A model generated the notes under the pieces. It had not been told where the DNA came from. It ran no database searches and was given only the letters and a program-made list of their open reading frames with translations. From NCBI GenBank assembly GCA_900758375.1, contig CAAERJ010000060.1, positions 28,334-92,333 of the forward strand: a DNA stretch of 64,000 nt. Reading direction: 5' to 3'. The DNA is from an uncultured Collinsella sp. Lineage in GTDB: Bacteria > Actinomycetota > Coriobacteriia > Coriobacteriales > Coriobacteriaceae. Each line of letters starts with the position of its first letter. The stretch's first letter is position 1. Positions 32,641 through 41,183 of this stretch are shown here, in pieces. A program made the position numbers and the translations under genes.

Positions 32641-33345
32641 GTGAGCTTTATCAGTACCATTCGCGAGGACATCAAGACCGTCCAGGCACAAGACCCCGCC
32701 GCGCAAAACGGTCTGGTCATCTTCCTTTCCTATCCTGGCCTGCATGCCAAGTGGAACCACGTACCCGAGCATTGGCTCTGGGAGCATGGACATCGCTCGC
32801 TCGCCCGTGTGCTCTCGCAAATCACCCGCCACATCACCGGCGTCGAGATTCATCCCGCCGCACAGATCGGCAAGCACTTCTTTATCGACCACGCCATGGG
32901 CGTCGTCATCGGCGAGACCACCGTCGTGGGCGACAACTGCGTGCTCTACCAGGGCGTCACGCTCGGCGGCACCGGTAACGAGACCGGCAAGCGCCACCCC
33001 ACCTTGGGCAACAACGTCACCGTGGGCACAGGCGCCAAGGTGCTCGGCAACATTCGCATCGGCAACAACGTCAAAATCGGCGGTAACTCGGTTGTCGTCA
33101 AGGACGTGCCCGACAACTGTACCGTCGTGGGCGTGCCGGGACGCATCATCAAGCGCAACGGCTGCCGCGTGTTTGAGGAGAGCTTCGACGCCAAGCAGCA
33201 TCGCGAGTATATGCCCGACGATGCCGCCGAGCAGAGCGCCCTCAACCGCCAGGGCATCACCGAAAACGCCCGCCGCGTCAAGGAACTCGAGCGAGAGGTG
33301 GCCGAGCTCAAAGCCCTCGTCGCCAAACTCGTGGACGAACGCTAG
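32641..33345 (+). CDS. cysE: Serine O-acetyltransferase
   Basis: This is a 234-residue left-handed beta-helix acyltransferase that makes O-acetylserine for cysteine synthesis. Hexapeptide repeats run through the middle (IHPAAQIGKHFFIDHAMGVV, IGETTVVGDN, LYQGVTLGGTG, RHPTLGNNVTVGTGAKVLG), with the catalytic His in IDHAMGVVIGE. The C-terminus adds a coiled coil (KELEREVAELKALVAKL). It starts at GTG after GGGAGGG. A -10-like TATACT lies about 50 bp upstream. No cysteine synthase gene is adjacent. Confidence 0.92.
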   Translation: MSFISTIREDIKTVQAQDPAAQNGLVIFLSYPGLHAKWNHVPEHWLWEHGHRSLARVLSQITRHITGVEIHPAAQIGKHFFIDHAMGVVIGETTVVGDNCVLYQGVTLGGTGNETGKRHPTLGNNVTVGTGAKVLGNIRIGNNVKIGGNSVVVKDVPDNCTVVGVPGRIIKRNGCRVFEESFDAKQHREYMPDDAAEQSALNRQGITENARRVKELEREVAELKALVAKLVDER

Positions 33346-33381
33346 AGGCGAACGACCACCGACAACATTGACGCCAGCGCA

Positions 33382-33420
33382 AAGGCGCGCCAGAGGATTC
33401 GCCCCCGGCGCGCCTTATTT
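33382..33420 (+). terminator. Terminator after cysE
   Basis: The stem AAGGCGCGCC / GGCGCGCCTT is followed by ATTTGT, 36 bp after the cysE stop. Confidence 0.7.
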
Positions 33421-33423
33421 GTG

Positions 33424-33454
33424 ATGTGGCAAAGGAACTGTCCCTTTGTCACAT
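33424..33454. repeat. Short palindrome of the GGGACAG family
   Basis: The arms ATGTGGCAAAGG and CCCTTTGTCACAT surround AACTGT. It lies between convergent cysE and the exporter gene, touching the stop codon of the latter. It resembles the element at 8297-8329. Confidence 0.78.
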
Positions 33455-35469
33455 TATGCGAACTGGCTCAGATAGAGGTCGGCGTAAGCGCCCTCGGCTG
33501 CGAGCAGCTCCTTATGCGTGCCCTGCTCGATAATGTTGCCGTGGTCCATGACCAGAATCAGGTCGGCATCCACGATCGTCGACAGGCGATGCGCGATCAC
33601 AAAGCTCGTGCGCCCATGCATGAGCGCGTCCATGGCGCGGCCGATGGCAAGCTCGGTGCGCGTATCCACGCTTGAGGTCGCCTCGTCCAGGATGAGAATC
33701 GCCGGGTTGTTGAGCAGCACGCGCGCAATGGTCAGCAGCTGGCGCTGGCCCTGGCTAATGCTCTCGGCATCGTTGGCCACGCGCGTGTCATAGCCCTGCG
33801 GCATGGTGCGCACAAAGAAGTCGACCTGCGCGGCGCGTGCGGCCGCCACGATCTCCTCGCGCGTCGCCTCGGGGCAGCCATAGGCGATATTCTCGGCAAT
33901 CGTTCCGTCGAACAGCCAGGCGTCCTGCAGCACCATGCCAAACTGCTGGCGCAGCTCGCCGCGGTCCATACGGCTCGTGTCCACGCCGTCGAGCGTAATG
34001 CGCCCGCCGTCGATCTCGTAGAAGCGCATGAGCAGGTTGATGAGCGTGGTTTTGCCCGCGCCCGTGGTTCCCACCACGGCGATCTTCTGGCCCGGCTCGG
34101 CGGTAAACGACACGTCGCGCATGAGCGGCTTGTCGGGCGCGTAGCCAAAGCGTACATGCTCAAAGGCGACACGGCCCTCAACGCGACCCGGCAGCCTGGC
34201 GGCCTCGTCCGGCAGCGGATCGGCCTCCATCTCGGGCTCGTCGAGCAGGTCGAACACGCGCTCCGCACTCGCCAGCGCGCTCTGCAGCGAGTTGAAGGTA
34301 AACGACAGCTGCGTCATGGGCTCGGATGCCTCGTAGATAAACTGGAAGAACGCCTGGAACACGCCGACGGTCATGTGGCCGGCAACCAGCATGCTGCAGC
34401 CCACAATCGCAATCACGATCTGTGCCAGGCGGCCGATAAAGCGCACCGCGGGGCCGACGGCGTTAATCATGAAGTCGGCCTTGGCACTCACGCGCGCCAG
34501 CTCGCCCGAGGCCTGGTGCACCTCGGCAGAACTCTGACGCTCGCGGTTAAACGCGCGAATCACCAGACGGCCCGAGTAGCCTTCCTCAACCGCACTCGTA
34601 ATCTTGGACACCCACTCCTGACGCTCACCGGTCACGTCATGCGTGCGGCGCGAGACCACCTTGGTCACCAGCAGCGACAACGCCGTAAAGAACAAAAAGA
34701 CGAGCGTGAGCGGCACGCTAAACACGAACATCACGCTCACGGCGCCCACCACGGTACCGATCGACACCAGAAGCTGCAGCAATCCGCGCTGCATGCTCTC
34801 GGACATCTTGTCCAAGTCATTGGTCGCACGGCTGACGACCTCGCCGGGACGATGCGCGTCAAAGAAGGCAAGCGGCAGACGGTTGAGCTTTTGTGCGATG
34901 CGGTTGCGTAGGCGCAGGTTGAGGCGTTCGGCCACGCTCGACATCAAAAAGCTCTGGAGCGCGTAGAACGAGGCAGCGGCGGTCCAAATCATAAAGTAGA
35001 TGAAGATGGTCCTGCCGCAGTTCTCCCAGGTGATGTTGAAGGTGGTGTCGTTGGCAAACGCCACCTGAATGTGGCTCCACAGCTCATCGATCACGCGGGC
35101 GCTATATGCCGGCGCAGCGGTGTTAAAGATGGCATAGAACACAATGCTCGCGAACACGATATAGAAGCGCCAATGGTCGCCGGCAGCCTCGCTCCACAGG
35201 CGGCGCACCGTCGCCCAGGTATCTCGAGGCGTCTCGTCCTCGTCTTCGTCGTCCACATCGCGCATGCGTTCCGCCTCGGCTCGGGCGCGCTCATCCTCCG
35301 CGCGCTCATTTTCCTCATAGAGCGCCTGGCGGCGAGCCTCGCGCGCGGCTGCAGCCTTGGCGGCCTCATCCAGCTCGGGTGCTACGGCAGCCTGGTCGAC
35401 CGTTTTATCGGCAGCGTCCGCAGCGGCGGTATCGACAACACCGCCCTGTTTCTCGAGCTCCTCGGTCAT
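33454..35469 (-). CDS. Heterodimeric ABC exporter subunit with consensus catalytic Glu (pair 2)
   Basis: This is a 671-residue half transporter. An unusual N-terminal extension of about 90 charged residues (Glu/Arg/Asp-rich, probably coiled) precedes six transmembrane helices and the nucleotide-binding domain. Walker A is GTTGAGKTT and Walker B is ILILDEATSSVD. The signature is degenerate, ISQGQRQLL. The partner upstream has a normal signature and an altered Walker B. The start ATG follows the partner's TAG by one base and has GGAGG upstream. Confidence 0.87.
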   Translation of the reverse strand: MTEELEKQGGVVDTAAADAADKTVDQAAVAPELDEAAKAAAAREARRQALYEENERAEDERARAEAERMRDVDDEDEDETPRDTWATVRRLWSEAAGDHWRFYIVFASIVFYAIFNTAAPAYSARVIDELWSHIQVAFANDTTFNITWENCGRTIFIYFMIWTAAASFYALQSFLMSSVAERLNLRLRNRIAQKLNRLPLAFFDAHRPGEVVSRATNDLDKMSESMQRGLLQLLVSIGTVVGAVSVMFVFSVPLTLVFLFFTALSLLVTKVVSRRTHDVTGERQEWVSKITSAVEEGYSGRLVIRAFNRERQSSAEVHQASGELARVSAKADFMINAVGPAVRFIGRLAQIVIAIVGCSMLVAGHMTVGVFQAFFQFIYEASEPMTQLSFTFNSLQSALASAERVFDLLDEPEMEADPLPDEAARLPGRVEGRVAFEHVRFGYAPDKPLMRDVSFTAEPGQKIAVVGTTGAGKTTLINLLMRFYEIDGGRITLDGVDTSRMDRGELRQQFGMVLQDAWLFDGTIAENIAYGCPEATREEIVAAARAAQVDFFVRTMPQGYDTRVANDAESISQGQRQLLTIARVLLNNPAILILDEATSSVDTRTELAIGRAMDALMHGRTSFVIAHRLSTIVDADLILVMDHGNIIEQGTHKELLAAEGAYADLYLSQFA

Positions 35470-35470
35470 G

Positions 35471-37195
35471 CTACTCACCTCCCTTCATTTGCGATTCCGC
35501 GATGGCACGGTACACCTCGCAGGTTTCCATAAGCTCGCCATGCGTGCCCAGGCCCACAACCTCGCCGTCCTTGAGCACGACGATCTGGTCGGCGTGCAAG
35601 ATCGTCGAGATGCGCTGCGCGATGATGAGCACCGCGGCGTCACGCGTCTCGTCTTGCAACGCATGGCGCAGGGCGGCATCGGTCTTAAAGTCCAGGGCCG
35701 AGAAACTGTCATCGAAGATATATAGATCGGCATGCTTCATGAGCGCACGGGCGATAGCCAGACGCTGGCGCTGGCCGCCCGAAAAGTTCGTGCCGCCCTG
35801 CGCCACCGGGGTATCGAGTCCCTGCGGCTGATCGAGCACAAAGGTGCTCTGGGCAACCTGGAGTGCATGAAGCATGTCGGCCTCGGTCGCGTCTTCGTTG
35901 CCAAAGCGCAGATTGCTTGCCACGGTGCCCGAGAACAGCCATGCCTTTTGCGGCACATAGGCAATGCGCCCGCGAATCTCGTCTTGCGTAAGCTCGCGCA
36001 GGTCGACGCCGTCCAGGCGAATGGCGCCCTTGGTGGCGTCGTGGAAGCGCAGCAGGAGCTTGGCCACCGTCGACTTGCCCGAACCCGTCGAGCCGACGAT
36101 CGCGGTCGTCTGACCGCGGCGACAGGTAAAGTTCAGATCGCACAGCGTGTCCTCGTCGGCATCGTCAAAACGAAACGACATATGGTCGAACACGGCAACC
36201 GCGCCGGTTCCGTCCTTTGAGTCGGACGTGCCCGCGTCGAGCGTTCGCTCACCATCGACGATACTCGGCTCAATCTCCAGCACCTGTTGCGCACGGTTGA
36301 GGCACGCAGCGGCACGCGGAAGCGTCAAAATCACCATCTGCGCCATCATCACAAAGAACAGAATCAGGATCGCGTACTCCAGCACCGCCGAGATGCTCGC
36401 GATCTGCATCGCATGGGCGCCCACCCGGTTACCGCCCACCCACAGCACCGCTACCTCGGCGATGTTCATCAAAAAGAAGCTGGAGCTGTCGAGCCCCACA
36501 AACAGGTGGTTGACCTTAATGGCGTTGTCCGCGTAATCGCTAAATACCTCGTCCAGGCGCTGCTCCTCGTGGCGCTCCTTATTGAAAGCGCGGATGACGC
36601 GAACGCCCACGATGTTCTCACGCAGCACCACGTTCATACGGTCGATAAAGCTCTGAAGGCGCATAAAAATCGGCGCGGCGTTAGCCACCGTAAAGACCGC
36701 CGCCACCAGCACGATCGCAACGACCACGCCCAACAGCGTTCCCATAGCGGGATCGATGAACCAAGCAAAAATGATGCCCGCGACGGCCAAGAACGGCACC
36801 GGCAGCACCAGCTGAATCGTCTGCAGGATAGCCTGCTGAATCACGTTGATGTCGTTGAGCGAGCGTGTGATCATCGATCCCGTGCCAAAGCGCTCAAAGT
36901 CGCTGGCGGTCAGCTCGAGCGACTTGTCGTACACGGCATTGCGGATATCGCAGGCCACGTTGGCGGCCAGGCGCGCCGAAAGATAGCAGCCCAGCACCGT
37001 GCCGCCGCTGGCCATGCTGGTCGCGATAAACATGTATAGGCCGTTGCGTAAAATGTAGTCGACATCGCCCGTGGTAATACCGGTGTTGACCATGTTCGCC
37101 AGCATCGTGGGAACCAACAGCGTACCGACGTTATCCACCAGCAGCACCAGCAGCGTCACTGCGACAAGTCCTCGATAGGGCTTCAAAAACCTCAT
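35471..37195 (-). CDS. Heterodimeric ABC exporter subunit with degenerate Walker B (pair 2)
   Basis: This is a 574-residue half transporter with six transmembrane helices and a nucleotide-binding domain. Walker A is GSTGSGKST and the signature FSGGQRQRL is intact. The catalytic Glu is Asp (LYIFDDSFSALD). The chosen ATG overlaps the marR stop (TAATG), implying translational coupling; a GTG four codons upstream is an alternative. It forms an operon marR - this gene - 33454 gene, so MarR probably controls the exporter. Confidence 0.87.
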   Translation of the reverse strand: MRFLKPYRGLVAVTLLVLLVDNVGTLLVPTMLANMVNTGITTGDVDYILRNGLYMFIATSMASGGTVLGCYLSARLAANVACDIRNAVYDKSLELTASDFERFGTGSMITRSLNDINVIQQAILQTIQLVLPVPFLAVAGIIFAWFIDPAMGTLLGVVVAIVLVAAVFTVANAAPIFMRLQSFIDRMNVVLRENIVGVRVIRAFNKERHEEQRLDEVFSDYADNAIKVNHLFVGLDSSSFFLMNIAEVAVLWVGGNRVGAHAMQIASISAVLEYAILILFFVMMAQMVILTLPRAAACLNRAQQVLEIEPSIVDGERTLDAGTSDSKDGTGAVAVFDHMSFRFDDADEDTLCDLNFTCRRGQTTAIVGSTGSGKSTVAKLLLRFHDATKGAIRLDGVDLRELTQDEIRGRIAYVPQKAWLFSGTVASNLRFGNEDATEADMLHALQVAQSTFVLDQPQGLDTPVAQGGTNFSGGQRQRLAIARALMKHADLYIFDDSFSALDFKTDAALRHALQDETRDAAVLIIAQRISTILHADQIVVLKDGEVVGLGTHGELMETCEVYRAIAESQMKGGE

Positions 37196-37695
37196 TAGCA
37201 GTCGCACGGCTCCCCCTCGCCTTTATCGTCAGCATCGTTCTCGACGGCCACTTGCCGTTTAAATGCTTCGCACTCTTCGTTAAGAACATGGGAGAACTTA
37301 CCGACCAAGCGCATGATCTCGCGCTGTTCCCACGGCTCGAGCGCCTCGAATGCCTGTTGCTCGGCCCCTTGCGCCGGCATCGCATACCGTTTTGCAAATC
37401 GCCTGCCCTCTTCGGTCAGGCTCACAACCTTGTTCTTGCGACTGCCTTCGGCAAACTCCAGCGTGGCGAAACCCCGTGCCGTCAAGGTTTTAATGGCCGA
37501 GTTGATGGTCTGTTTGCTATAGAACCATTCGCTTGTCAGACGACTCACAGCGATGCTGCCGCCGGCCGTGCTGGTGTCGACGAGCACCCAGTAGGCGCAG
37601 TCCGAAAGACCGCAGGCGCGTGAGAACTCCGAATAGATATGCTCGAGTCCATTGAGCATCCGGTCGAAATCGACCAGCGTAACCGCGCTATTCAT
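37195..37695 (-). CDS. MarR-family regulator of the adjacent ABC exporter
   Basis: This is a 166-residue winged-helix regulator: SRLTSEWFYSKQTINSAIKT is the recognition helix region, followed by the wing LEFAEGSRKNKVVSLTEEG. The C-terminus is charged. It is the first gene of the exporter operon. Upstream lies a near-consensus promoter overlapped by a direct repeat that is a good candidate for its own operator. MarR proteins usually release DNA when a small toxic ligand binds, which fits an efflux role. Confidence 0.88.
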   Translation of the reverse strand: MNSAVTLVDFDRMLNGLEHIYSEFSRACGLSDCAYWVLVDTSTAGGSIAVSRLTSEWFYSKQTINSAIKTLTARGFATLEFAEGSRKNKVVSLTEEGRRFAKRYAMPAQGAEQQAFEALEPWEQREIMRLVGKFSHVLNEECEAFKRQVAVENDADDKGEGEPCDC

Positions 37696-37713
37696 CTATC
37701 CCGCCATTCGATT

Positions 37714-37768
37714 GTCCGAGTTTTGACTAATTTGTTTTTAGATTAGTCCGAATTTTGACTATCGTCAA
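37714..37768 (-). promoter_or_regulatory. Promoter and candidate MarR operators for the exporter operon
   Basis: On the minus strand TTGACG (37763-37768) and TAATCT (37740-37745) are spaced 17 bp. A 15-bp direct repeat, AGTCAAAAYTCGGAC, occurs at 37746-37760, inside the spacer, and at 37714-37728, downstream of the -10. The copies start 32 bp apart, about three helical turns. The positions fit repression by the MarR protein. Confidence 0.75.
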
Positions 37769-37812
37769 TAATCTTGATATATATGGTCGGCTCTTCATTG
37801 CACATCGACAGC

Positions 37813-37847
37813 AAAAGACCGCCGGCGCGGGGGCGGCGCCGGCGGTC
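37813..37847 (-). terminator. Terminator after the small gene at 37875
   Basis: A GC-rich stem, GACCGCCGGCGC / GCGCCGGCGGTC, is followed by TTTT on the minus strand. Confidence 0.85.
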
Positions 37848-37874
37848 ACGCGAGAATAGCGATGTATTTGCCCG

Positions 37875-38165
37875 TTAGGCAGCGACGGCCTCGTAGACCG
37901 TTGCGCCCGCAAAGCTGTCGTGCAGGCTCTTACCGCAGATCCAAGGCAGCTCGACGACCTCGCAGACCGTGTTGACCAGCTCAGAGCAATCAGTAAAGTG
38001 GCCCTTATCGTTGAGGGTCTCGCAATCCTGAACACGCCAATAGCCATCGGTGTGCGTGATGTAGTACTCGTGATCGTTGATCGACACGAAAGCGCGCGTC
38101 TTGGAACGCAGCAGCTTCAGAAATCCTTCGAAGTCAGTCTCGACGACATCTCCAGCCTGGAACAT
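37875..38165 (-). CDS. Small soluble protein of unknown function
   Basis: This is a 96-residue acidic protein beginning MFQAGDVVETDFEGF. A strong AGGAGG site lies eight bases before the ATG, and a terminator follows, so it is a real single-gene unit. There is no signal peptide or membrane helix. Sequence features include an aromatic patch (INDHEYYITHTDGYWRVQD) and three Cys residues. I do not recognise the family. Confidence 0.75.
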   Translation of the reverse strand: MFQAGDVVETDFEGFLKLLRSKTRAFVSINDHEYYITHTDGYWRVQDCETLNDKGHFTDCSELVNTVCEVVELPWICGKSLHDSFAGATVYEAVAA

Positions 38166-38459
38166 GATAGTTACCTCCTGGCCCAGCGCCACCACAGCGC
38201 ATTGATAAACGTTGGTACCCCTTTAGTAAAACCTTTATCAATGGATATGCGCCCATGTTTTAGGCAAGTGGTAAAAAACCGCAGGGTAGACGGGATAAAA
38301 CGTTTAACCATCTCATTAGCTTCTCACATTCTTGCCGCAGTTTTATGCAAGCCGACTTTTCCGATTGGTGGCTATTGCTGTTTGGGCCCTCTGCGCGATT
38401 ACGGCTACGGCACGACGGGTAAGAACGGAGCATCTGCAACGTCATCGCTAGGAGAACCC
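38166..38459. promoter_or_regulatory. Divergent intergenic region
   Basis: These 294 bp separate the small gene at 37875 from the nitroreductase at 38460. AT-rich stretches near 38220-38350 are likely to hold both promoters, but no hexamer pair is clear enough to mark. No ORF with a ribosome site is present. Confidence 0.4.
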
Positions 38460-38987
38460 ATGGAGACCATCGAAGCGCTCATCCATCGCCGTAGCTGCCG
38501 CAACTACAGCAATCGCCCCGTCGAGGCAGAAAAGCTCGCACGCATTATCGAGGCAGGCCAGTACGCGCCGAGCGGCATGGGACGTCAGCCGGTCACGTTT
38601 GTCGCCGTTACCGATCCCGCGACCGTCGAGCGTCTCTCGCAGCTCAACGCCCAAGTTATGGGCAGCGATGGCGATCCCTTCTACGGGGCCAAGACTGTTG
38701 TGGTAGTGCTCGTCGACCGCAGCGTGCCCACGCACCTGGAAGACGGCTCGCTCGCCATGGGCAACCTGCTTAACGCAGCCTATGCGCTGGGCGTCGATTC
38801 GTGTTGGATCCACCGCGCGCACGAGGTCTTTGACTCACCCGAGGGACTGGAACTGCTGGCCAAGTGGGGTCTGCCCGCCGACGGAAGCTTGCGCGGTGTG
38901 GGCAACTGCATTCTGGGCTACGCCGAGGACGCACTCCCCAAGGCCAAGCCTCGCCGCGACAACGTGGTGTATGTTCCGCCGTTCTAA
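38460..38987 (+). CDS. Nitroreductase-family protein, short form
   Basis: This is a 175-residue FMN-dependent oxidoreductase-like protein. Signature segments are IHRRSCRNYSNRPV, AGQYAPSGMGRQPVTFVAV and LLNAAYALGVDSCWIHRA. It is distinct from the longer nitroreductase at 8332. The ATG has AGGAG five bases upstream. The stop codon lies within the loop of a palindrome (CCGCCGTTC / GAACGGCGG) that may help end transcription. Confidence 0.88.
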   Translation: METIEALIHRRSCRNYSNRPVEAEKLARIIEAGQYAPSGMGRQPVTFVAVTDPATVERLSQLNAQVMGSDGDPFYGAKTVVVVLVDRSVPTHLEDGSLAMGNLLNAAYALGVDSCWIHRAHEVFDSPEGLELLAKWGLPADGSLRGVGNCILGYAEDALPKAKPRRDNVVYVPPF

Positions 38988-39042
38988 CGAACGGCGGACC
39001 CGTTGAAAGGCCCCGTCCCATATTTGCTGCCCCACTCGCAAC

Positions 39043-39618
39043 TTATCTTGCCGATAGAGTTGTCGTCGTTTCGTTCGTGTGAGTCGTTTTGGCGCCGTCG
39101 CCTTGTTCGTCCTCGTCCTTTTGAGCATCGGCAATGGTGGCAGCAGCTGCGACCATACCGCGCTGGGGCGCCACACCCGTCTGGTCTCGTGCGCCTTCAA
39201 CAAGCTCTGTGCCTGCATGCGCGAGTTCAGGCGATTTGAACATCGTGCCCAGGCTCGCGCCGCCGCCGGCATATCCGAGCGCCGCGAGCGCGATGACAAT
39301 CACCGCAACAACGACCGCGACCGGCACGTAACGATGCCAGCCTGCAGGATTGAGGCCGCTACGGCGGGCAGCACCGCGGCTAATGTAGCCAAGCGTGCCA
39401 TCGTGCTTGAGCTTTGAGCCCACCACGCGCCTTCGTCCCCATAACGAGGATTCGGCCTGCATGGCCAAGCGAGCGCTTGCCGAAGGATAGCCATATTTTG
39501 TGCGCTTGAACGAGCCGTCGAACCCCGAGGCGCTTTTGCCCCACGTCCGCGAAGTCGTACGCCGGCCGACCGGCGCCGCACTTCGCTTTGTTCGGTTCGT
39601 TTTTGAAGTCTCCGCCAT
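39043..39618 (-). CDS. Single-pass membrane protein of unknown function
   Basis: This is a 191-residue protein. The first 115 residues are basic (Arg/Lys/Ser-rich, KTNRTKRSAAPVGRRTT). One transmembrane helix follows (YVPVAVVVAVIVIALAALG), then an outer, acidic and Ala-rich tail. The ATG at 39618 lies close to a GGGGGAG site. It follows the PrpR-like regulator gene by about 80 bp on the same strand. I do not recognise the family. Confidence 0.6.
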   Translation of the reverse strand: MAETSKTNRTKRSAAPVGRRTTSRTWGKSASGFDGSFKRTKYGYPSASARLAMQAESSLWGRRRVVGSKLKHDGTLGYISRGAARRSGLNPAGWHRYVPVAVVVAVIVIALAALGYAGGGASLGTMFKSPELAHAGTELVEGARDQTGVAPQRGMVAAAATIADAQKDEDEQGDGAKTTHTNETTTTLSAR

Positions 39619-39701
39619 ACTCCCCCGCACGCCGTAACACAATCGAAACAATGCTTCTTTGGACTGTATCACACGCGCCGCACGCGGTCACGGCGCCTCG
39701 C

Positions 39702-40919
39702 TCAGCGGTCGTTGTCCTTCAGCAGGCGCCATAAAGTCGTGCGGCTTATACCGAGCACCTCTGCCGCACGTGTCCTGTTGCCGTGAAGGTGCTGCAGGAC
39801 CAACCGCGCGATATCGCGCTCGGTATCGGCCAGTGGACGCAGGATATACAGGTCGCTGTCGAGCGTCGGAGCGCCAAAAGTTGCGGTTTTGATAACGTCC
39901 TCCTGGGCGAGCACCTCTTTCGCCACGGCACGCTCCACCGTTCCAGCCCCCACTAATATATAGAGTCGTTCAGAGACTTCACGCAGCTGCAAGTAGTTGC
40001 GGGGCCAACGGTACGCATCGAGCGTCTCTGCCGCGGCGGCGGACAACATGGGGGCACCCGTCTCAAACATATCTGCCAGATACTTCAAATAGCCCGTAAT
40101 TTTATGCGACGCGCCACCCTGCTCGGCAAGCGCCGGCGCCACGCTCACGGCGCAGGCCAGACGTTCGGTCACAAAGGCAGCCTGGTCGCTTTCGCCACCA
40201 CCCGGCATATCGTTTGCCGTCAACACCACATGGCAACGAGTTGCGAGCGCCGTGTCGATCATTGCGGACACGAGCTCGCGCAGGCGTTGGGGACCAACGG
40301 CATGCCAGCCGCTCACGCAAAGCGTCAGCCCCGTTTGGAATAGCGGCGATTCGGAACTTTTGAGCAGATGGCGCCAACCGCGATCCGTAAGCTCATCGAG
40401 TGCAACGGACACAAAGGGCTGATCGGCATAGGGTCCATCCAGGTACAGGCGTTTTGCAATCTGGTCCTGCCCCGCGCCCAGTTCACCCTCGAGCATAAGG
40501 GGCACCCCGCGTGCGTAGCTCTCCCGTACGGGGGCAGCGACCGCTGCCGCATCTTCGACGATGCCGTACGTGCTCGACTCGTAACGAGCCTCGACTTCGT
40601 CGGCATTGAGCCACTCAATACCCGCATGCGCAGCGGCGGCGCGCACCTCATGCGCCACGACCACCCAAAGCGCTCCGCGCTCCTTGGCCGTCGGGCGCAC
40701 CGTCAAGCTCAACCGCACGCCCTCGTGGCCCATCACCAGGCGTGCCCCATCGCCCACGCGAGCGAGACGCTCGGAAACAAAAGCAGCGATATCCTGCTCG
40801 AGCGCCGCGTCACTCATAGTCGAGATTACAACGCCACCGCGCCCGTCGATTGCCAGCGCCGATGCTCCGGCTGCGGACAATGCCTCAATCAGAATCTGCA
40901 GCTTGGCATCGCTGTCCAT
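39702..40919 (-). CDS. PrpR/sigma-54-activator-like regulator with degenerate AAA domain and Fis HTH
   Basis: This is a protein of about 405 residues. The C-terminus is a clear Fis-type helix-turn-helix (GNRTRAAEVLGISRTTLWRLL). The centre resembles an AAA+ activator domain, but the Walker A loop reads GELGAGQDQ, without the Lys, and no GAFTGA sigma-54 contact motif is visible. The protein therefore probably does not activate sigma-54 promoters by ATP hydrolysis. The start is uncertain (ATG 40919 or 40949). Its target is unknown. Confidence 0.65.
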   Translation of the reverse strand: MDSDAKLQILIEALSAAGASALAIDGRGGVVISTMSDAALEQDIAAFVSERLARVGDGARLVMGHEGVRLSLTVRPTAKERGALWVVVAHEVRAAAAHAGIEWLNADEVEARYESSTYGIVEDAAAVAAPVRESYARGVPLMLEGELGAGQDQIAKRLYLDGPYADQPFVSVALDELTDRGWRHLLKSSESPLFQTGLTLCVSGWHAVGPQRLRELVSAMIDTALATRCHVVLTANDMPGGGESDQAAFVTERLACAVSVAPALAEQGGASHKITGYLKYLADMFETGAPMLSAAAAETLDAYRWPRNYLQLREVSERLYILVGAGTVERAVAKEVLAQEDVIKTATFGAPTLDSDLYILRPLADTERDIARLVLQHLHGNRTRAAEVLGISRTTLWRLLKDNDR

Positions 40920-41183
40920 GGTTCGCCCCGTCTCCGGCCGCGGCCCCATCTGAGACCCGGCATCTCAAGTGTTTCAAAATTGAACGATAATGTTCACCAA
41001 ACACTATAGGGCCCGTGGTGCCTTCTTGCGAATATATGAATTGCCCCGCATCGCCATCCTGGCGGGGCGATAAGAGCTCTTCGGGACCTATCAACCTGCG
41101 GACAAGCCATACCCGCAAGAGCTCCTATCGCTCCACCGTGAGAATGCGCTCGCCAGCATGCAACACGCAAATAAGCTGCTTCT

